Assembly: GCA_018398765.1 (NCBI GenBank)
Contig: JAHBMJ010001513.1
Coordinates: 1-29,811 of the forward strand
DNA length: 29,811 bases
Origin: Chromera velia
Taxonomy: Eukaryota > Sar > Chromeraceae
Direction of reading: 5' to 3'
A program made the translations under genes and the position numbers. The stretch's first letter is position 1; each line of letters begins with the position of its first letter. Under the pieces are notes generated by a model. The model was not told where the DNA came from. It did no database searches and saw nothing but the letters and a program-made list of their open reading frames with translations. Of this stretch, positions 29,078 to 29,811 are shown in pieces.

Positions 29078-29225
29078 CTGCAGGTGATCAACCACACATA
29101 TACAGGGGCGTATGGATGCATTTACTTTCATACAGAATTCTGCATACAAAATGCATACGAAATCTGTATGAAAGCAAATGCATGCACCGTGCTACACTCG
29201 TTGATGTCTGCAGATGATCAACCAC
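29055..29225. repeat. Exon 1 5' edge duplicated with palindromic element, 130-bp period
   Basis: CACCGTGCTACACTCG through the CTGCAG acceptor and GGGGCGTA occurs at 29055 and 29185. A hairpin (29115-29183) with TTTCATACAGAATTC and ATCTGTATGAAAG lies between. Confidence 0.92.
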
Positions 29226-29344
29226 ACACAGGGGCGTACGGATGGGCTCTGACATGCACAGAACGGCTTGTGCTTCGTAGCTTCCACCAATCGACAGACA
29301 CCATAGACGGACAAGCAAAGAGCGGCACGGGGGGTGGCTGAGAG

Positions 29345-29649
29345 AATCACACAGGCCCGCAAACAAGCAGTGAGTCAAGCAGAGAATCACACAGGCCCGC
29401 AAACAAGCAGTGAGCTTAGAGAATCACACAGGCCCGCAAACAAGCAGTGAGTCAAGCAGATAAGCAGGCGGGCAAATAGGCGTGGACACCGGGCGGGAAG
29501 ACAAGATGAGAGTCAATCACGCCGCAGGGCGGGAAGACAAGATGAGAGTCAATCACGCCGCAGGTCATCAAAAGGCAGCTCCCTCGAAGCACCCCAGTCT
29601 TTCTTTCGACATCGCACACACGCACGCACGCACACACACACACAGAGAG

Positions 29650-29689
<40 letters not shown>

Positions 29690-29761
29690 AGAGAGACAAG
29701 CACACACACACACAGACACGCACACACACACACACACAGAGACAAGCACACACACACACAG

Positions 29762-29801
<40 letters not shown>

Positions 29802-29811
29802 AGACACACGC
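29345..29811. repeat. Upstream tandem repeats and CA microsatellite
   Basis: Three copies of AGAATCACACAGGCCCGC... (29345-29460, about 38-44 bp each), two copies of GGGCGGGAAGACAAGATGAG... (29491-29562, 36 bp), then (CA)n with GACA/GAGA interruptions to the end of the window. No coding signal; probably intron upstream of exon 1. 29226-29344 shows nothing. Confidence 0.85.

Noticed and set aside
1-29811. Transposase, reverse transcriptase, tRNA or rRNA genes
   Set aside because: Looked for and not seen on either strand; the only element-like sequences are the short non-coding palindromes.

Overview
The window looks like one long stretch of a single, very intron-rich nuclear gene of a protist, read on the minus strand and cut off at the left end. 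The right (5') end is probably also incomplete. I rebuilt 33 exons (about 15.3 kb coding, about 5,100 residues) by chaining splice sites and reading frames. The 23 exons before the GPS motif are almost all phase 1-1. They sit among introns packed with micro- and minisatellites. Donors mostly read GTNNGT and acceptors nearly always end GCAG. Intron density, repeat load and the EGF/discoidin/GPS domain mix suggest an alveolate such as a chromerid (Chromera-like). That is a guess from style, not a match. I see no believable plus-strand gene, RNA gene or transposase.

Right to left, which is N- to C-terminus: 29077-27913 holds three exons of a beta-sandwich (LamG/concanavalin-like) domain. 27474-8706 holds 14 discoidin-like (F5/8 type C) modules, one exon each, five of them fused to an N-terminal EGF unit in the same exon, plus separate EGF exons. 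8519-6408 is one large exon with five EGF units, a sushi-like unit and a GAIN-like region. 5938-5835 completes a GPS motif. 5597-813 carries the first membrane helix, a long charged, serine-rich cytosolic stretch and at least four more membrane helices. The product is best described as a giant modular surface receptor of the polycystin-1/adhesion-receptor kind. The many sugar- or surface-binding modules face outward, and a membrane-proximal GAIN/GPS joins them to a multi-span C-terminus.

The most unusual signal is at exon borders. At eight or more introns the exon edge with its splice site is repeated in tandem (units of about 90-130 bp), often with a short palindromic element (stem CTTTCATACAGAATTC) or a TGTTGCAG-rich spacer between copies. 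One intron (28321-28550) is exactly two 115-bp tandem units whose repeated exonic edge supplies both splice sites, a snapshot of intron birth by tandem duplication. Four discoidin exons also carry apparent lesions: two in-frame stops, each one C-to-T change from a conserved codon, and two single-base frameshifts. The locus may therefore be decaying, or the sequence may contain errors.
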